A stretch of 64,000 bases of DNA, taken from positions 62,001-126,000 of the forward strand of contig NZ_JBHUOR010000008.1 in NCBI RefSeq assembly GCF_042686175.1, written 5' to 3'. The notes below the pieces were generated by a model. The model was not told the DNA's origin. It saw nothing but the letters and a program-made list of their open reading frames with translations, and did no database searches. Each line of letters opens with the position of its first letter. Within the stretch, counting starts at the first letter, position 1. Of the stretch, positions 1 through 8,941 are shown piece after piece. This DNA comes from Kurthia populi. GTDB lineage: Bacteria; Bacillota; Bacilli; Bacillales_A; Planococcaceae. Both the position numbers and the translations under genes were made by a program.

Positions 1-227
1 TGGTTGAAGATGTTCCCTTGTTCATACGGGCTAATGTGCATATTGGATACCCACGCCTCACCGTTACGAATTTGAATATACGAGTCTTTTAGCTGCACTT
101 TACCTTTACGAATCGATTTGATTTCTGTACCATCTAGCACTAGGCCCGCTTCGATTGTATCCTCGATAAAGTAGTCATGGCTCGCTTTTTTATTTTGTGC
201 GATTGCATTACCTTTTCCCTTTGGCAT
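1..227 (-). CDS. smpB: SmpB, SsrA (tmRNA)-binding protein, 3' part outside window
   Basis: The 75 codons visible encode the N-terminal half of SmpB, the small OB-fold protein that brings tmRNA to stalled ribosomes for trans-translation. The protein begins MPKGKGNAIAQNKKASHDYF and continues with the typical EAGLVLDGTEIKSIR strand and an NMHISPYEQGN segment. The ATG at 225-227 has a GAGGTGAT ribosome site just upstream, after the rnr stop. The gene runs off the left edge, so the basic C-terminal tail and any tmRNA gene beyond are not visible. Its place after rnr matches B. subtilis, where RNase R and trans-translation work together on faulty mRNAs. Identification is secure; completeness cannot be judged. 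Confidence 0.95.
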   Translation of the reverse strand, partial: MPKGKGNAIAQNKKASHDYFIEDTIEAGLVLDGTEIKSIRKGKVQLKDSYIQIRNGEAWVSNMHISPYEQGNIFN

Positions 228-249
228 GTGGCATCACCTCAATAATTTC

Positions 250-2625
250 TTATTTTCGTTTGCCGTGGTCTTTCTTTTGAGAAGCTTTTGCCATTGCATC
301 GTAGAAGCTGCCGCCTTTACGTGGCTTACCGCCGCCCTCACCGCCGCGTTTGCGGTCTTGTTTGCGTGTACGGCCGTTTACTTTCGGGCCGCTTGGCGTA
401 CGTTTGCTACCGTCTTTACCACCGCGTTTGAATTCTTTATCTTTGTCTTTCCCTTTGATGACACGAGGGCCACCTGTACGACGACGTGGTTGTGGCTCTG
501 GCATATCTGTAATGATAAAGTCCACTGCCGCTTCGTCTACATTGACGTTGAATACTTTGATTTTCACACGATCACCGATACGGAACTGGCGCGCCGTACG
601 TTCACCGCGCATCGTCATTGAGCTTTCATCAAAGTTGTAGTAGTCATCTGTTAAGTTGCTAATGTGTACAAGACCTTCAATTGTGTTATCAAGCTCGATA
701 AACATACCGAAGTTCGTTACTGAACCTACGATACCTTCAAATTCTCGACCCACTTTATCAGCCATGTATTGTGCTTTCTTGATTGCTTCTGTATCACGTT
801 CTGCATCAATGGCACGACGTTCACGAGAAGATGTATGCGTCGAGATTTCGTCCATATGCGCGCCCCAATAAGACGTTGTTTTTGGTGATTTGTCACCTTC
901 AATTAAGTACGTGCGGATTAAACGGTGCACGATTAAGTCAGGATAACGACGGATTGGCGACGTAAAGTGTGTGTAGTACGGCGCCGCTAAGCCGAAGTGA
1001 CCAAGACATTCTGGGCTATATTTCGCTTGTTGCATTGAGCGTAGCATCATTGTTGAGATTACTGGATATTCTGGTTTACCCTCAACTGATTTTAAGATAC
1101 CTTGTAGCGCGCTTGGATCGATTGAATCTGTCGCACCTTTTACAGTAATACCGAAGTTTGTAATGAACTCGAAGAAACGTTGTAGACGCTCTGGAGATGG
1201 GTCTTCGTGAATACGGTAAATGAATGGTAATTCCATTTTACAAACATGCTCTGCTACTGTTTCGTTCGCTGCAAGCATGAAGTCTTCAATCATTTTTTCA
1301 GCGATGGTACGTTCACGGACAACGATGTCTACAGGCCAGCCGTTTTCATCAACAACCACTTGAGATTCTTTTAAATCGAAGTCTACTGCACCACGTGCGT
1401 CACGACGATTACGAAGAATAGTTGATAATTCTTTCATTGTTTCAAACATTGGGACAAGCTCTTTGTAACGCTCGATTAATGCTTCGTCTTTGTGTTCTAA
1501 AATTTTGTAAACATCTGAGTATGTCATACGTTCGTTTGTGCGGATGACACTTTGGAAAATATCATGTTCCACCACTTTACCTTCTGGGCTAATGACCATT
1601 TCACAAGATAATACAAGACGGTCTACTTGTGGGTTTAATGAACAAATACCATTTGATAAACGGTGTGGAATCATTGGGATTACGCGATCTGTTAAGTACA
1701 CAGAAGTCGCACGCTCATATGCTTCCTTATCTAAAATCGAATCAAGTGTCACATAGTAGCTGACGTCTGCAATGTGAACCGTTAATTTGTAGTTCCCGTT
1801 GTCTAATTTCACAACACCTACTGCATCATCTAAGTCTTTTGCAGATTCGCCATCAATTGTTACGACCATATCCTCGCGGCAATCGCGGCGTCCTATGCGG
1901 TCCTCATCTGAAATTTCGTCTGGCACTTGTTGGGCGGCCTCTACGACTTCTTCAGGGAATTCTACGTCGATATTATGCTTATGGATGATTGATAAAATAT
2001 CTACACCTGGGTCATTTTTATGACCTAAGATTTGTGTAATCATACCAGATGCAGAGCGTTTTTCGTCTGGCCATTTTGTAATTTCAACAACAACTTTATG
2101 CCCGTCAACAGCGCCTAATGTGTGGCCTTGACCGATGAAAATATCTGTACCAAAACGTTTGTCATCTGGCAGTACGAAACCGAAGTTTTTATTCGCTTGG
2201 AATTCACCAACGATACGTGATGTCCCACGTTCTACAACCTCGATAATTTGACCTTCACGACGTTCACCTGTTGAGTCAGAAGATACTTTCACGATGACTG
2301 TATCACCGTTTAAAGCGCCACCTTTCATTGTTGGTGGAATGAATACATCATCTAAGCCTGCTTCTTCTGGTGCTACGAAGCCAAAGCCTTTTGCATGGCC
2401 GATAAAGCGACCTTGGAATGTGTTCATACGTTCAGGTGTACCGTATTTGTCATTGCTGCCGCGTACGATTGTACCTGCTTCTTCTAATTTCACTAATACT
2501 TTTACTAGGTCTCTGAAGTCATCTGCCTCTGTAAGTCCTAAGTTTTCTTCTATCTCCGCCACCGTTAGCGGTTTAATTTCTGGTTCTGTGAGTAACGCAA
2601 GTGTGCGTTGTTCTAAATTACTCAA
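250..2625 (-). CDS. rnr: Ribonuclease R (3'-5' exoribonuclease)
   Basis: A 791-residue RNB-family exoribonuclease that degrades structured RNA from the 3' end, including mRNAs released by trans-translation. In order: an N-terminal winged-helix-like segment (about 1-60), cold-shock OB folds (GRFIGHAKGFGFVAP near 72), the RNB catalytic core with the acidic cluster GESAKDLDDA near residue 260, an S1 domain (EFEGIVGSVTNFGMF to about 715), and a Lys/Arg/Gly-rich tail to the end. The length is usual for the family. The start is TTG at 2623-2625, chosen because AGGAGG lies 7-8 bases upstream and no in-frame ATG is better placed. It sits between the esterase and smpB, the conserved Bacillus order, so these probably share a transcript. 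Confidence 0.97.
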   Translation of the reverse strand: MSNLEQRTLALLTEPEIKPLTVAEIEENLGLTEADDFRDLVKVLVKLEEAGTIVRGSNDKYGTPERMNTFQGRFIGHAKGFGFVAPEEAGLDDVFIPPTMKGGALNGDTVIVKVSSDSTGERREGQIIEVVERGTSRIVGEFQANKNFGFVLPDDKRFGTDIFIGQGHTLGAVDGHKVVVEITKWPDEKRSASGMITQILGHKNDPGVDILSIIHKHNIDVEFPEEVVEAAQQVPDEISDEDRIGRRDCREDMVVTIDGESAKDLDDAVGVVKLDNGNYKLTVHIADVSYYVTLDSILDKEAYERATSVYLTDRVIPMIPHRLSNGICSLNPQVDRLVLSCEMVISPEGKVVEHDIFQSVIRTNERMTYSDVYKILEHKDEALIERYKELVPMFETMKELSTILRNRRDARGAVDFDLKESQVVVDENGWPVDIVVRERTIAEKMIEDFMLAANETVAEHVCKMELPFIYRIHEDPSPERLQRFFEFITNFGITVKGATDSIDPSALQGILKSVEGKPEYPVISTMMLRSMQQAKYSPECLGHFGLAAPYYTHFTSPIRRYPDLIVHRLIRTYLIEGDKSPKTTSYWGAHMDEISTHTSSRERRAIDAERDTEAIKKAQYMADKVGREFEGIVGSVTNFGMFIELDNTIEGLVHISNLTDDYYNFDESSMTMRGERTARQFRIGDRVKIKVFNVNVDEAAVDFIITDMPEPQPRRRTGGPRVIKGKDKDKEFKRGGKDGSKRTPSGPKVNGRTRKQDRKRGGEGGGKPRKGGSFYDAMAKASQKKDHGKRK

Positions 2626-2652
2626 ATGTTTTCCTCCTACGTTTTCTGACGA

Positions 2653-3399
2653 TTATTCCTGCCAATCTAATGTATTTAGAAATGCTAAAATATCCTCATG
2701 TAATTGTTTTTTCTCTTTATCTAACGTAATGACATGGCCTGATTCCTCATACCATTTTATGTGTTTGTCAATTGACTCTACTGTATCATAAATAATCTGC
2801 GCTGACTTCGGATTTATGACATCGTCTAATCGTCCTTGTACAACAAAGATCGGTGCATACACTTCATCTACGTGACTGCGCACATCTTGAATCAGTTCAG
2901 GAAGTTTTGGCAATGAGGGCATTCCTTCACGCTTAATGTCTTCCTTTAGCGCTACTCGTTGCTCTTCAGTATATCCAAATGCGCGACTAAAATCGTTCGC
3001 ATATTTTAAAATGCCGCTAAACATTGTGTCGGTTGTACGCATCGTCATCGGCGCACACATCGTCACAATGCCTTTTAGCGGTTTTGTATAACCTAAACGA
3101 AGAGAAAAGACGCCGCCAAGCGATAGGCCCGCTACAGCAATTTCTGAGTAACCAGCTTCCACTAGCTCCTCATACGCCCTTTCAACATCCTGCCACCAAT
3201 CTTTTGGTCCAGTTTGAATAAGCTCCTTAGGTGATACACCATGGCCCTTATAATGCGGAGCTTTAACGGTATATCCTTCCTTTTCTAGAAAGCGCCCTAA
3301 AATACGCACATCCGCTGAACTCCCTGTAAATCCGTGTAGTAATAATACTGCTCGTTTCCCAGCCTCAAAAAAGAATGGCTCTGGCAAAGATACCTTCAC
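2653..3399 (-). CDS. Alpha/beta-hydrolase carboxylesterase (Est30/YvaK type)
   Basis: A 248-residue cytoplasmic serine esterase of the Est30 family, acting on short acyl esters; the physiological substrate is unknown. It shows FFFEAGKRAVLLLHGFTG at the N-terminus (oxyanion region), nucleophile Ser93 in GLSLGG, Asp192 in GRLDDV and His222 in ESGHV, matching the family triad spacing. I chose the GTG at 3397-3399, which has GGAGG 8 bases upstream. An in-frame ATG eight codons earlier would put that ribosome site inside the gene. The gene lies between secG and rnr as in other Bacillales, where it is a conserved passenger with no proven link to its neighbours. Confidence 0.9.
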   Translation of the reverse strand: MKVSLPEPFFFEAGKRAVLLLHGFTGSSADVRILGRFLEKEGYTVKAPHYKGHGVSPKELIQTGPKDWWQDVERAYEELVEAGYSEIAVAGLSLGGVFSLRLGYTKPLKGIVTMCAPMTMRTTDTMFSGILKYANDFSRAFGYTEEQRVALKEDIKREGMPSLPKLPELIQDVRSHVDEVYAPIFVVQGRLDDVINPKSAQIIYDTVESIDKHIKWYEESGHVITLDKEKKQLHEDILAFLNTLDWQE

Positions 3400-3460
3400 T
3401 TCAAAAACCTCCTGATGTGTCATTCGTTGATAAATATGTCTTTCTCTATTATATCCTTAA

Positions 3461-3497
3461 TAAATATAAAATGCCTAACCTTTTGGTGGTTAGGCAT
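3461..3497 (-). terminator. Intrinsic terminator after secG
   Basis: The stem pairs ATGCCTAACC (3471-3480) with GGTTAGGCAT (3488-3497) around a 7-base loop, followed on the minus strand by an AT-rich, U-containing tail. It lies between secG and the esterase, so the esterase-rnr-smpB genes are either read through it or have their own start. Confidence 0.75.
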
Positions 3498-3507
3498 CAA
3501 TCGTTTA

Positions 3508-3735
3508 TTAGAATTTTGCAATTAAAATTGCTACCACGAAAAATAATACTGAAAGGACCATTGTTACGCGGTGTAAAACAAGTTCAACACCACGCGCTTT
3601 TGACTTACCAAATAGCTGCTCAGCACCACCTGAAATGGCGCCTGAAAGACCAGCACTTTTTGGTTCCTGCATTAATACTGTCGCAATAATTAACACTGAT
3701 AAAACGATTAATGAGATTAGTAAAAATGTATGCAT
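3508..3735 (-). CDS. secG: SecG, preprotein translocase subunit
   Basis: A 75-residue membrane subunit of the SecYEG protein-export channel. Two hydrophobic helices (about 3-24 and 53-74) flank the conserved loop SAGLSGAISGGAEQLFG, the family signature. Two adjacent ATG codons exist. I prefer the second (3733-3735) because its spacing to GGAGG is 7 bases and the resulting MHT start matches the MHA start of the B. subtilis protein. The first (3738) would add one Met. The gene stands alone between two hairpin terminators and must have a promoter within 3739-3893, where I find no convincing -35/-10 pair. Confidence 0.95.
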   Translation of the reverse strand: MHTFLLISLIVLSVLIIATVLMQEPKSAGLSGAISGGAEQLFGKSKARGVELVLHRVTMVLSVLFFVVAILIAKF

Positions 3736-3893
3736 CATGCCACCTCCTGCTCATCTACATCACAACTTTGCCTATTTTATCATAGACCCAGCAAGCAATG
3801 CATAATTTAAACGTAATCATACATAATGCCATTTTAACATGAATACGTGCAACTATATAGCAAAAAACGGTATTTTTTTAAATCCACATAATG

Positions 3894-3923
3894 AAAAAAG
3901 GAATTGCGCCTAAGCACAATTCC
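3894..3923 (-). terminator. Intrinsic terminator of the glycolytic operon
   Basis: A 10-bp stem GGAATTGTGC/GCGCAATTCC with a TTAG loop is followed on the minus strand by TTTTTT. It lies 16 bases after the eno stop and closes the cggR-eno operon. Confidence 0.88.
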
Positions 3924-3939
3924 TCTTTCACTCACTCAA

Positions 3940-5235
3940 TTATTTGTTTAAATTATAGAATGATTTAAGACCTTCGTATTTTGCAACGCTTTCTAATTCG
4001 TCTTCGATACGTAGTAATTGGTTATATTTTGCTACACGGTCTGTACGAGATGGTGCACCTGTTTTGATTTGACCAGCGTTTGTCGCAACGGCGATATCCG
4101 CAATTGTTACGTCTTCTGATTCACCAGAACGGTGTGAGATAACAGCAGTGTAACCTGCGCGTTTTGCCATTTCGATAGCGTCTAATGTTTCAGTTAATGT
4201 ACCGATTTGGTTTACTTTAACTAAAATTGAGTTACCAACGCCTTCTTCAATACCGCGAGATAATTTTTCTGTGTTTGTTACGAATAAATCGTCACCTACT
4301 AATTGTACGCGGTCGCCGATTTTTTCAGTTAATAATTTATGACCAGCCCAGTCATTTTCGTCAAGACCATCTTCAATTGAGATGATTGGGTATTTAGAAG
4401 TTAATTCTTCGTACCAAGCAACCATTTCCTCAGAAGTTTTCGCAACGCCTTCACCATCTAAGTGATATAGTTTGTCGTCGTCGTTGTAAAGTTCAGAAGA
4501 GGCAACATCCATTGCAAGCATTACTTCTTCGCCTGGTTTGTAACCAGCGCGTTCAATTGCTGTAACAATTGTTGATAATGCTTCTTCGTTTGATGTTAAG
4601 TTTGGTGCGAAACCACCTTCATCACCTACAGCAGTGTTGTGGCCTGACTCTTTTAATACCGCTTTTAAAGAGTGGAAGATTTCAGTACCCATGCGTAATG
4701 CGTGGCGGAAGTTTTCAGCGCCTACTGGCATTACCATGAATTCTTGGATGTCCACGTTGTTATCAGCGTGTTCACCACCGTTTAAGATGTTCATCATTGG
4801 TACAGGTAATTGTTTCGCGTTTACGCCACCGATATATTGGTAAAGTGGTAAACCTAAGTAGTTCGCACCTGCGTGCGCTACTGCTAATGATACGCCTAGG
4901 ATTGCGTTTGCGCCTAGTGCACCTTTATTTGCAGTGCCATCAAGCTCGATCATTTTGTTATCAACTGATACTTGATCTAGCACTGAAAATTCACCGATTA
5001 ATGCAGGAGCGATAATGCTGTTCACGTTATCAACGGCTTTTAATACACCTTTACCTAAGTAGCGAGATTTGTCACCATCGCGTAATTCTACAGCTTCATA
5101 TTCACCAGTTGATGCACCAGATGGTACGATTGCGCGACCATAAGCGCCTGCTTCTGTGAATACTTCAACTTCTACTGTTGGGTTACCGCGTGAATCTAAT
5201 ACTTCGCGAGCTAATACGTTTGTAATAATTGACAT
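3940..5235 (-). CDS. eno: Enolase
   Basis: A 431-residue enolase converting 2-phosphoglycerate to phosphoenolpyruvate in the cytosol; also a component of the RNA degradosome-like network in Bacilli. The N-terminal motif EVLDSRGNPTVEVEV, the catalytic loop SGASTGEYEAVELRD, the Mg-binding region (MAMDVASSELY; SIEDGLDENDW; LVGDDLFVTN) and the C-terminal SHRSGESEDVTIADIAV are all present, at the usual length. It is the last gene of the operon, 33 bases after gpmI and just before a strong terminator. Confidence 0.98.
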   Translation of the reverse strand: MSIITNVLAREVLDSRGNPTVEVEVFTEAGAYGRAIVPSGASTGEYEAVELRDGDKSRYLGKGVLKAVDNVNSIIAPALIGEFSVLDQVSVDNKMIELDGTANKGALGANAILGVSLAVAHAGANYLGLPLYQYIGGVNAKQLPVPMMNILNGGEHADNNVDIQEFMVMPVGAENFRHALRMGTEIFHSLKAVLKESGHNTAVGDEGGFAPNLTSNEEALSTIVTAIERAGYKPGEEVMLAMDVASSELYNDDDKLYHLDGEGVAKTSEEMVAWYEELTSKYPIISIEDGLDENDWAGHKLLTEKIGDRVQLVGDDLFVTNTEKLSRGIEEGVGNSILVKVNQIGTLTETLDAIEMAKRAGYTAVISHRSGESEDVTIADIAVATNAGQIKTGAPSRTDRVAKYNQLLRIEDELESVAKYEGLKSFYNLNK

Positions 5236-5268
5236 TGTTTGAACTCTCCTCGGTTTGTGAAATTAGTT

Positions 5269-6795
5269 TTAATCGAATAATGGTTTACCTGTCATTTCGG
5301 CAGGTTGTGCAACATCTAACAATTTAAGCATCGTTGGCGCTAAATCCGCTAAGATACCATCATGCATAGTGATGCCCTCTTTTGTAACAATTACTGGTAC
5401 TGGGTTTGTTGTATGTGCTGTCATCGGGTTCCCTTCAAGCGTCACGACTTCATCAGAGTTACCATGGTCTGCTGTAATAATCGCATGACCACCTTTTGCT
5501 AAGATTGCGTCTACAACATCACCTAAACATTCATCGACCGCTTCGATTGCCTTAATCGTTGGCTCTAGCATACCGCTATGACCAACCATATCAGGGTTCG
5601 CGAAGTTTAAGATAATCGCGTCTACTTTGTCGCCGTTAATTTCTGCAACAAGTGCATCACGCACCTCGTAGGCACTCATCTCAGGTTTTAAATCATATGT
5701 CGCAACTTTTGGTGAGTTGATTAAAATACGATTTTCGCCGTCGAATGTATCCTCACGTCCACCGCTCATAAAGAACGTCACATGTGGGTATTTTTCTGTT
5801 TCTGCGATACGTAATTGACGTAATTTCGCATCTGATAACACTTCGCCGATTGTATTTTTTAAATCGTCGTCGTGGAAGGCGATATCACCGATTACACTTT
5901 CACTATATTTCTTAAAGCAAACAAATTCAAGGTTTTTTGGTTGTTTTTCTGAAATTTCAAAACCATCGAACTTCGGATTTGTGATAGCTGTTGATAATTG
6001 GATTGCACGGTCTGGACGGAAATTGAAGAAAATAACCGCGTCATTATCATGAATTTTTGCAACAGGTTGCCCGTCTTCTTCAACAACAAATGGGATGACA
6101 AACTCATCTGTTACACCCTGCTCATAAGAAGCCGCAAGACCAACGCCTGCTGATGGTTGCATTGGGCCTTCGCCTTCTACAACGGCATCAAATGCTAATT
6201 TTACACGATCCCAGCGTTTATCACGGTCCATCGCATAGTAGCGTCCGCTAACTGATGCGATTTTACCGATGCCGATTTCTGCAATTTGTTTTTCTGTTTC
6301 CGCAAGATACTGTGGTGCTGTTTTCGGACCCACATCACGACCATCTAAAAATGCGTGAATATACGCCTCCTCAAGACCTTGCTGTTTTGCTAGTTTTAAC
6401 AGCGCAAATAAATGCTCATAATGGCTGTGTACACCGCCATCTGAAAGTAATCCTAAGAAATGCAACTTCGAATTATTTTCCTTCACATGGTTGATTGCTT
6501 TTAGAAGCACCTCATTTTCAAAGAAATCACCGTCTTTAATCGACTTATCGATACGTGTTAAGCTCTGATACACGATACGACCTGCGCCAATATTTAAGTG
6601 ACCTACTTCGGAGTTCCCCATTTGACCGGCCGGAAGACCAACTTCCTCGCCTGACGCAAGTAACTGCGCATGTGGGAATTGTTTGTAGTAGCGATCAAAA
6701 TTTGGCTTATTTGCTTGTGCTACTGCATTACCGAAAACTTCTTTACGACAGCCGAAGCCATCTAAAATGATTAGTGCTACTGGTGTATTAGGCAT
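5269..6795 (-). CDS. gpmI: 2,3-bisphosphoglycerate-independent phosphoglycerate mutase
   Basis: A 508-residue Mn-dependent mutase of the alkaline-phosphatase superfamily that interconverts 3- and 2-phosphoglycerate. The metal site motif LDGFGC is near the N-terminus, the phospho-acceptor serine lies in GQMGNSEVGHLNIGAGR near residue 60, HAFLDGRDVGP marks the substrate domain, and TADHGNSDE gives the C-terminal metal ligands. The length is typical. The start overlaps the last 8 bases of tpiA and its ribosome site (GGAGG) lies inside tpiA, so translation is probably coupled. Confidence 0.97.
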   Translation of the reverse strand: MPNTPVALIILDGFGCRKEVFGNAVAQANKPNFDRYYKQFPHAQLLASGEEVGLPAGQMGNSEVGHLNIGAGRIVYQSLTRIDKSIKDGDFFENEVLLKAINHVKENNSKLHFLGLLSDGGVHSHYEHLFALLKLAKQQGLEEAYIHAFLDGRDVGPKTAPQYLAETEKQIAEIGIGKIASVSGRYYAMDRDKRWDRVKLAFDAVVEGEGPMQPSAGVGLAASYEQGVTDEFVIPFVVEEDGQPVAKIHDNDAVIFFNFRPDRAIQLSTAITNPKFDGFEISEKQPKNLEFVCFKKYSESVIGDIAFHDDDLKNTIGEVLSDAKLRQLRIAETEKYPHVTFFMSGGREDTFDGENRILINSPKVATYDLKPEMSAYEVRDALVAEINGDKVDAIILNFANPDMVGHSGMLEPTIKAIEAVDECLGDVVDAILAKGGHAIITADHGNSDEVVTLEGNPMTAHTTNPVPVIVTKEGITMHDGILADLAPTMLKLLDVAQPAEMTGKPLFD

Positions 6796-7549
6796 TTGCC
6801 CCCGCCTCCAATAATTTTAAGTATGAATCTACTTCTAGGCTGGCACCGCCGACTAAGGCGCCGTCAATATGTTCCATCGATAACAGCTCTTCAACATTCG
6901 CTGGTTTTACAGAACCACCGTATTGAATACGTGTTTTTTCAGCCACTTCTGCACCGATTTCCTCAGCGATTGCATGACGCACCTCGCCGCATACTTCATT
7001 TGCATCGGCTGCTGTTGCTGTTTTACCTGTACCGATAGCCCAGATTGGCTCATACGCGATAACCGCTTGTGCCACTTGCTCACTTGATAAATCTTTAATT
7101 GCCGCTTTTACTTGTGAAGAAACTTTTGAAACCGTTTGACCCGCTTCACGTTCCTCTAAAGTTTCACCCACACAGATGATTGGCACTAAATTATGTGCAA
7201 ATGCTGCATGTGCTTTTTTATTAACGGCTTCATCTGTCTCGTTGAAATATTCACGACGCTCAGAATGACCTAACACAACGTATTGCACGTGAATATCTGC
7301 TAGTTGCGTCGGGCTGATTTCACCAGTAAATGCACCCTCTGTTTCAAAGTGCATATTTTGTGCGCCGATGGCTAAATCTGTTCCTTTTGCAGCTTCAACT
7401 AACGTTGGTAAAAAGAGCGCAGGTGCACAAACAACTGCCTCTACTTTATCATTCGCAGGTACTTGTGATTTGACTTGCTCCACAAAATCTACAGCCTCAG
7501 AAAGTGTTTTGTACATTTTCCAGTTGCCAGCAATAATTGGTTTACGCAT
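6788..7549 (-). CDS. tpiA: Triosephosphate isomerase
   Basis: A 253-residue TIM barrel interconverting dihydroxyacetone phosphate and glyceraldehyde 3-phosphate. It shows the N-terminal GNWKMYKT with the catalytic Lys, the catalytic His in LGHSERR, the catalytic Glu in AYEPIWAIGTG, and the phosphate loop GGSV/GALVGGASL. GGAGGATGATTGAAAC precedes the ATG. It sits between pgk and gpmI in the conserved glycolytic order. Confidence 0.98.
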   Translation of the reverse strand: MRKPIIAGNWKMYKTLSEAVDFVEQVKSQVPANDKVEAVVCAPALFLPTLVEAAKGTDLAIGAQNMHFETEGAFTGEISPTQLADIHVQYVVLGHSERREYFNETDEAVNKKAHAAFAHNLVPIICVGETLEEREAGQTVSKVSSQVKAAIKDLSSEQVAQAVIAYEPIWAIGTGKTATAADANEVCGEVRHAIAEEIGAEVAEKTRIQYGGSVKPANVEELLSMEHIDGALVGGASLEVDSYLKLLEAGANA

Positions 7550-7574
7550 GTTTCAATCATCCTCCAAATATAGT

Positions 7575-8759
7575 TTATTTATCGTTTAACGCGACAACGC
7601 CTGGAAGCTCTTTGCCTTCCATGAATTCAAGTGAAGCACCGCCACCAGTTGATACATGTGACATTTTTTCTGCAACACCGAATTTTTCAACCGCAGCAGC
7701 TGAGTCGCCACCGCCGATTACTGTATAGCCTTCTGTTTCTGCCATCGCATTGGCTACGGCTTTTGTACCGTTTGCGAAAGCATCCATTTCAAATACACCC
7801 ATTGGGCCATTCCAAATGATTAATTTTGAATTTTTAATAACGTCCGCATAGATTTCAGCCGTTTTTGGACCAATATCTAATCCCATATAATCTGCAGGAA
7901 TTTTATCGATATCCACTACTTTTGTATTGGCATCTTTTGAAAACTCGTCCGCTACAACTGCATCGACAGGCATATAGAAGTTTACGCCTTTGTCTTCTGC
8001 TTTTTTGATAAATGATTTTGCTAAGTCAATTTTGTCTTCTTCAAGAAGAGATGTCCCAACTTCGTGACCTTGTGCCTTTGTGAATGTGTAAGACAATCCG
8101 CCACCGATAATTAAGTTATCCACTTTTTCTAACAGGTGGTTAATCACGTCGATTTTATCTTTTACTTTAGCGCCACCGATGATCGCTGTGAATGGACGCT
8201 CAGGATCTGCTAGTGCTTTCCCTAAAACATCTAATTCTTTTTGCATTAAGAAGCCTGATACAGCAGGTAAAAATTCTGCGATACCTGCTGTTGTTGCGTG
8301 TGCACGGTGAGCGGCACCAAAGGCGTCATTCACATAGACATCTGCAAGCTCCGCAAATTGTTTTGCAAGTGCTGGATCATTTTTTTCCTCACCAGCGTGG
8401 AAACGTACATTTTCAAGTAATACGATGTCGCCATCTTCCATAGCTGCGACAACCGCTTTCACGTTTTCACCTACAGATTCGTCTAACTTCTTCACTGGCT
8501 TACCTAGCAATTCTGCTAAACGCTCGCCTGCTGCTGTTAAACGAAGCTCTTCTTTTACTTCACCTTTTGGACGGCCTAGGTGACTTGATAAAATCACTTT
8601 GGCACCTTCATCGACTAAATATTGGATTGTTGGTAATGCTGCGCGAATACGTGTGTCATCTGTTACTTTTCCATCTTCCATTGGCACATTAAAGTCCACA
8701 CGTACAAATACGCGTTTACCTTTCACATCAATATCTTTTACCGATTTTTTCTCATTCAT
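7575..8759 (-). CDS. pgk: Phosphoglycerate kinase
   Basis: A 394-residue cytosolic kinase that makes ATP from 1,3-bisphosphoglycerate. The N-terminal domain shows RVFVRVDFNVPMEDG and SHLGRPKG, the hinge region has VLLENVRFHAGEEKND, and the C-terminal nucleotide domain ends with VIGGGDSAAAVEKFG and STGGGASLEFMEG. Length and order are normal. GGGAGG lies 10 bases before the ATG. A hairpin in the leader (8811-8842) separates it from gapA and could reduce downstream expression relative to gapA. Confidence 0.98.
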   Translation of the reverse strand: MNEKKSVKDIDVKGKRVFVRVDFNVPMEDGKVTDDTRIRAALPTIQYLVDEGAKVILSSHLGRPKGEVKEELRLTAAGERLAELLGKPVKKLDESVGENVKAVVAAMEDGDIVLLENVRFHAGEEKNDPALAKQFAELADVYVNDAFGAAHRAHATTAGIAEFLPAVSGFLMQKELDVLGKALADPERPFTAIIGGAKVKDKIDVINHLLEKVDNLIIGGGLSYTFTKAQGHEVGTSLLEEDKIDLAKSFIKKAEDKGVNFYMPVDAVVADEFSKDANTKVVDIDKIPADYMGLDIGPKTAEIYADVIKNSKLIIWNGPMGVFEMDAFANGTKAVANAMAETEGYTVIGGGDSAAAVEKFGVAEKMSHVSTGGGASLEFMEGKELPGVVALNDK

Positions 8760-8810
8760 CTACAGAATGCCTCCCTTTAGCGCGTGTAAAACGCTTACTT
8801 GCTATCAATA

Positions 8811-8842
8811 AAAAAGGAGAAGTAACCGTCTCGCTCTTCTCC
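8811..8842 (-). terminator. Hairpin between gapA and pgk (partial terminator or stabiliser)
   Basis: The stem GGAGAAG/CTTCTCC with a roughly 13-base loop is followed on the minus strand by TTTTTT. It looks like an intrinsic terminator but lies inside the glycolytic operon, so it probably gives partial termination or protects the 3' end of a gapA transcript. In B. subtilis gapA is known to be more abundant than the downstream messages. Confidence 0.65.
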
Positions 8843-8941
8843 TCTTTTTTCAAACTCATTATATACGCTAACTACTTAAAAGGCTAATTATTTTTTCAAA
8901 ATAAAGATTTCTTTTAAAAACGAGCGTTTCGTATTCAATTA

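Noticed and set aside
226..640. Plus-strand frames opposite the rnr 3' end
   Set aside because: They lie entirely in the antisense of a conserved gene with Lys/Arg-rich repeats, and lack ribosome sites.
3739..3893. Candidate secG promoter
   Set aside because: The TATGAT and TAAAAT words present have no -35 at an acceptable distance, so I did not call one.
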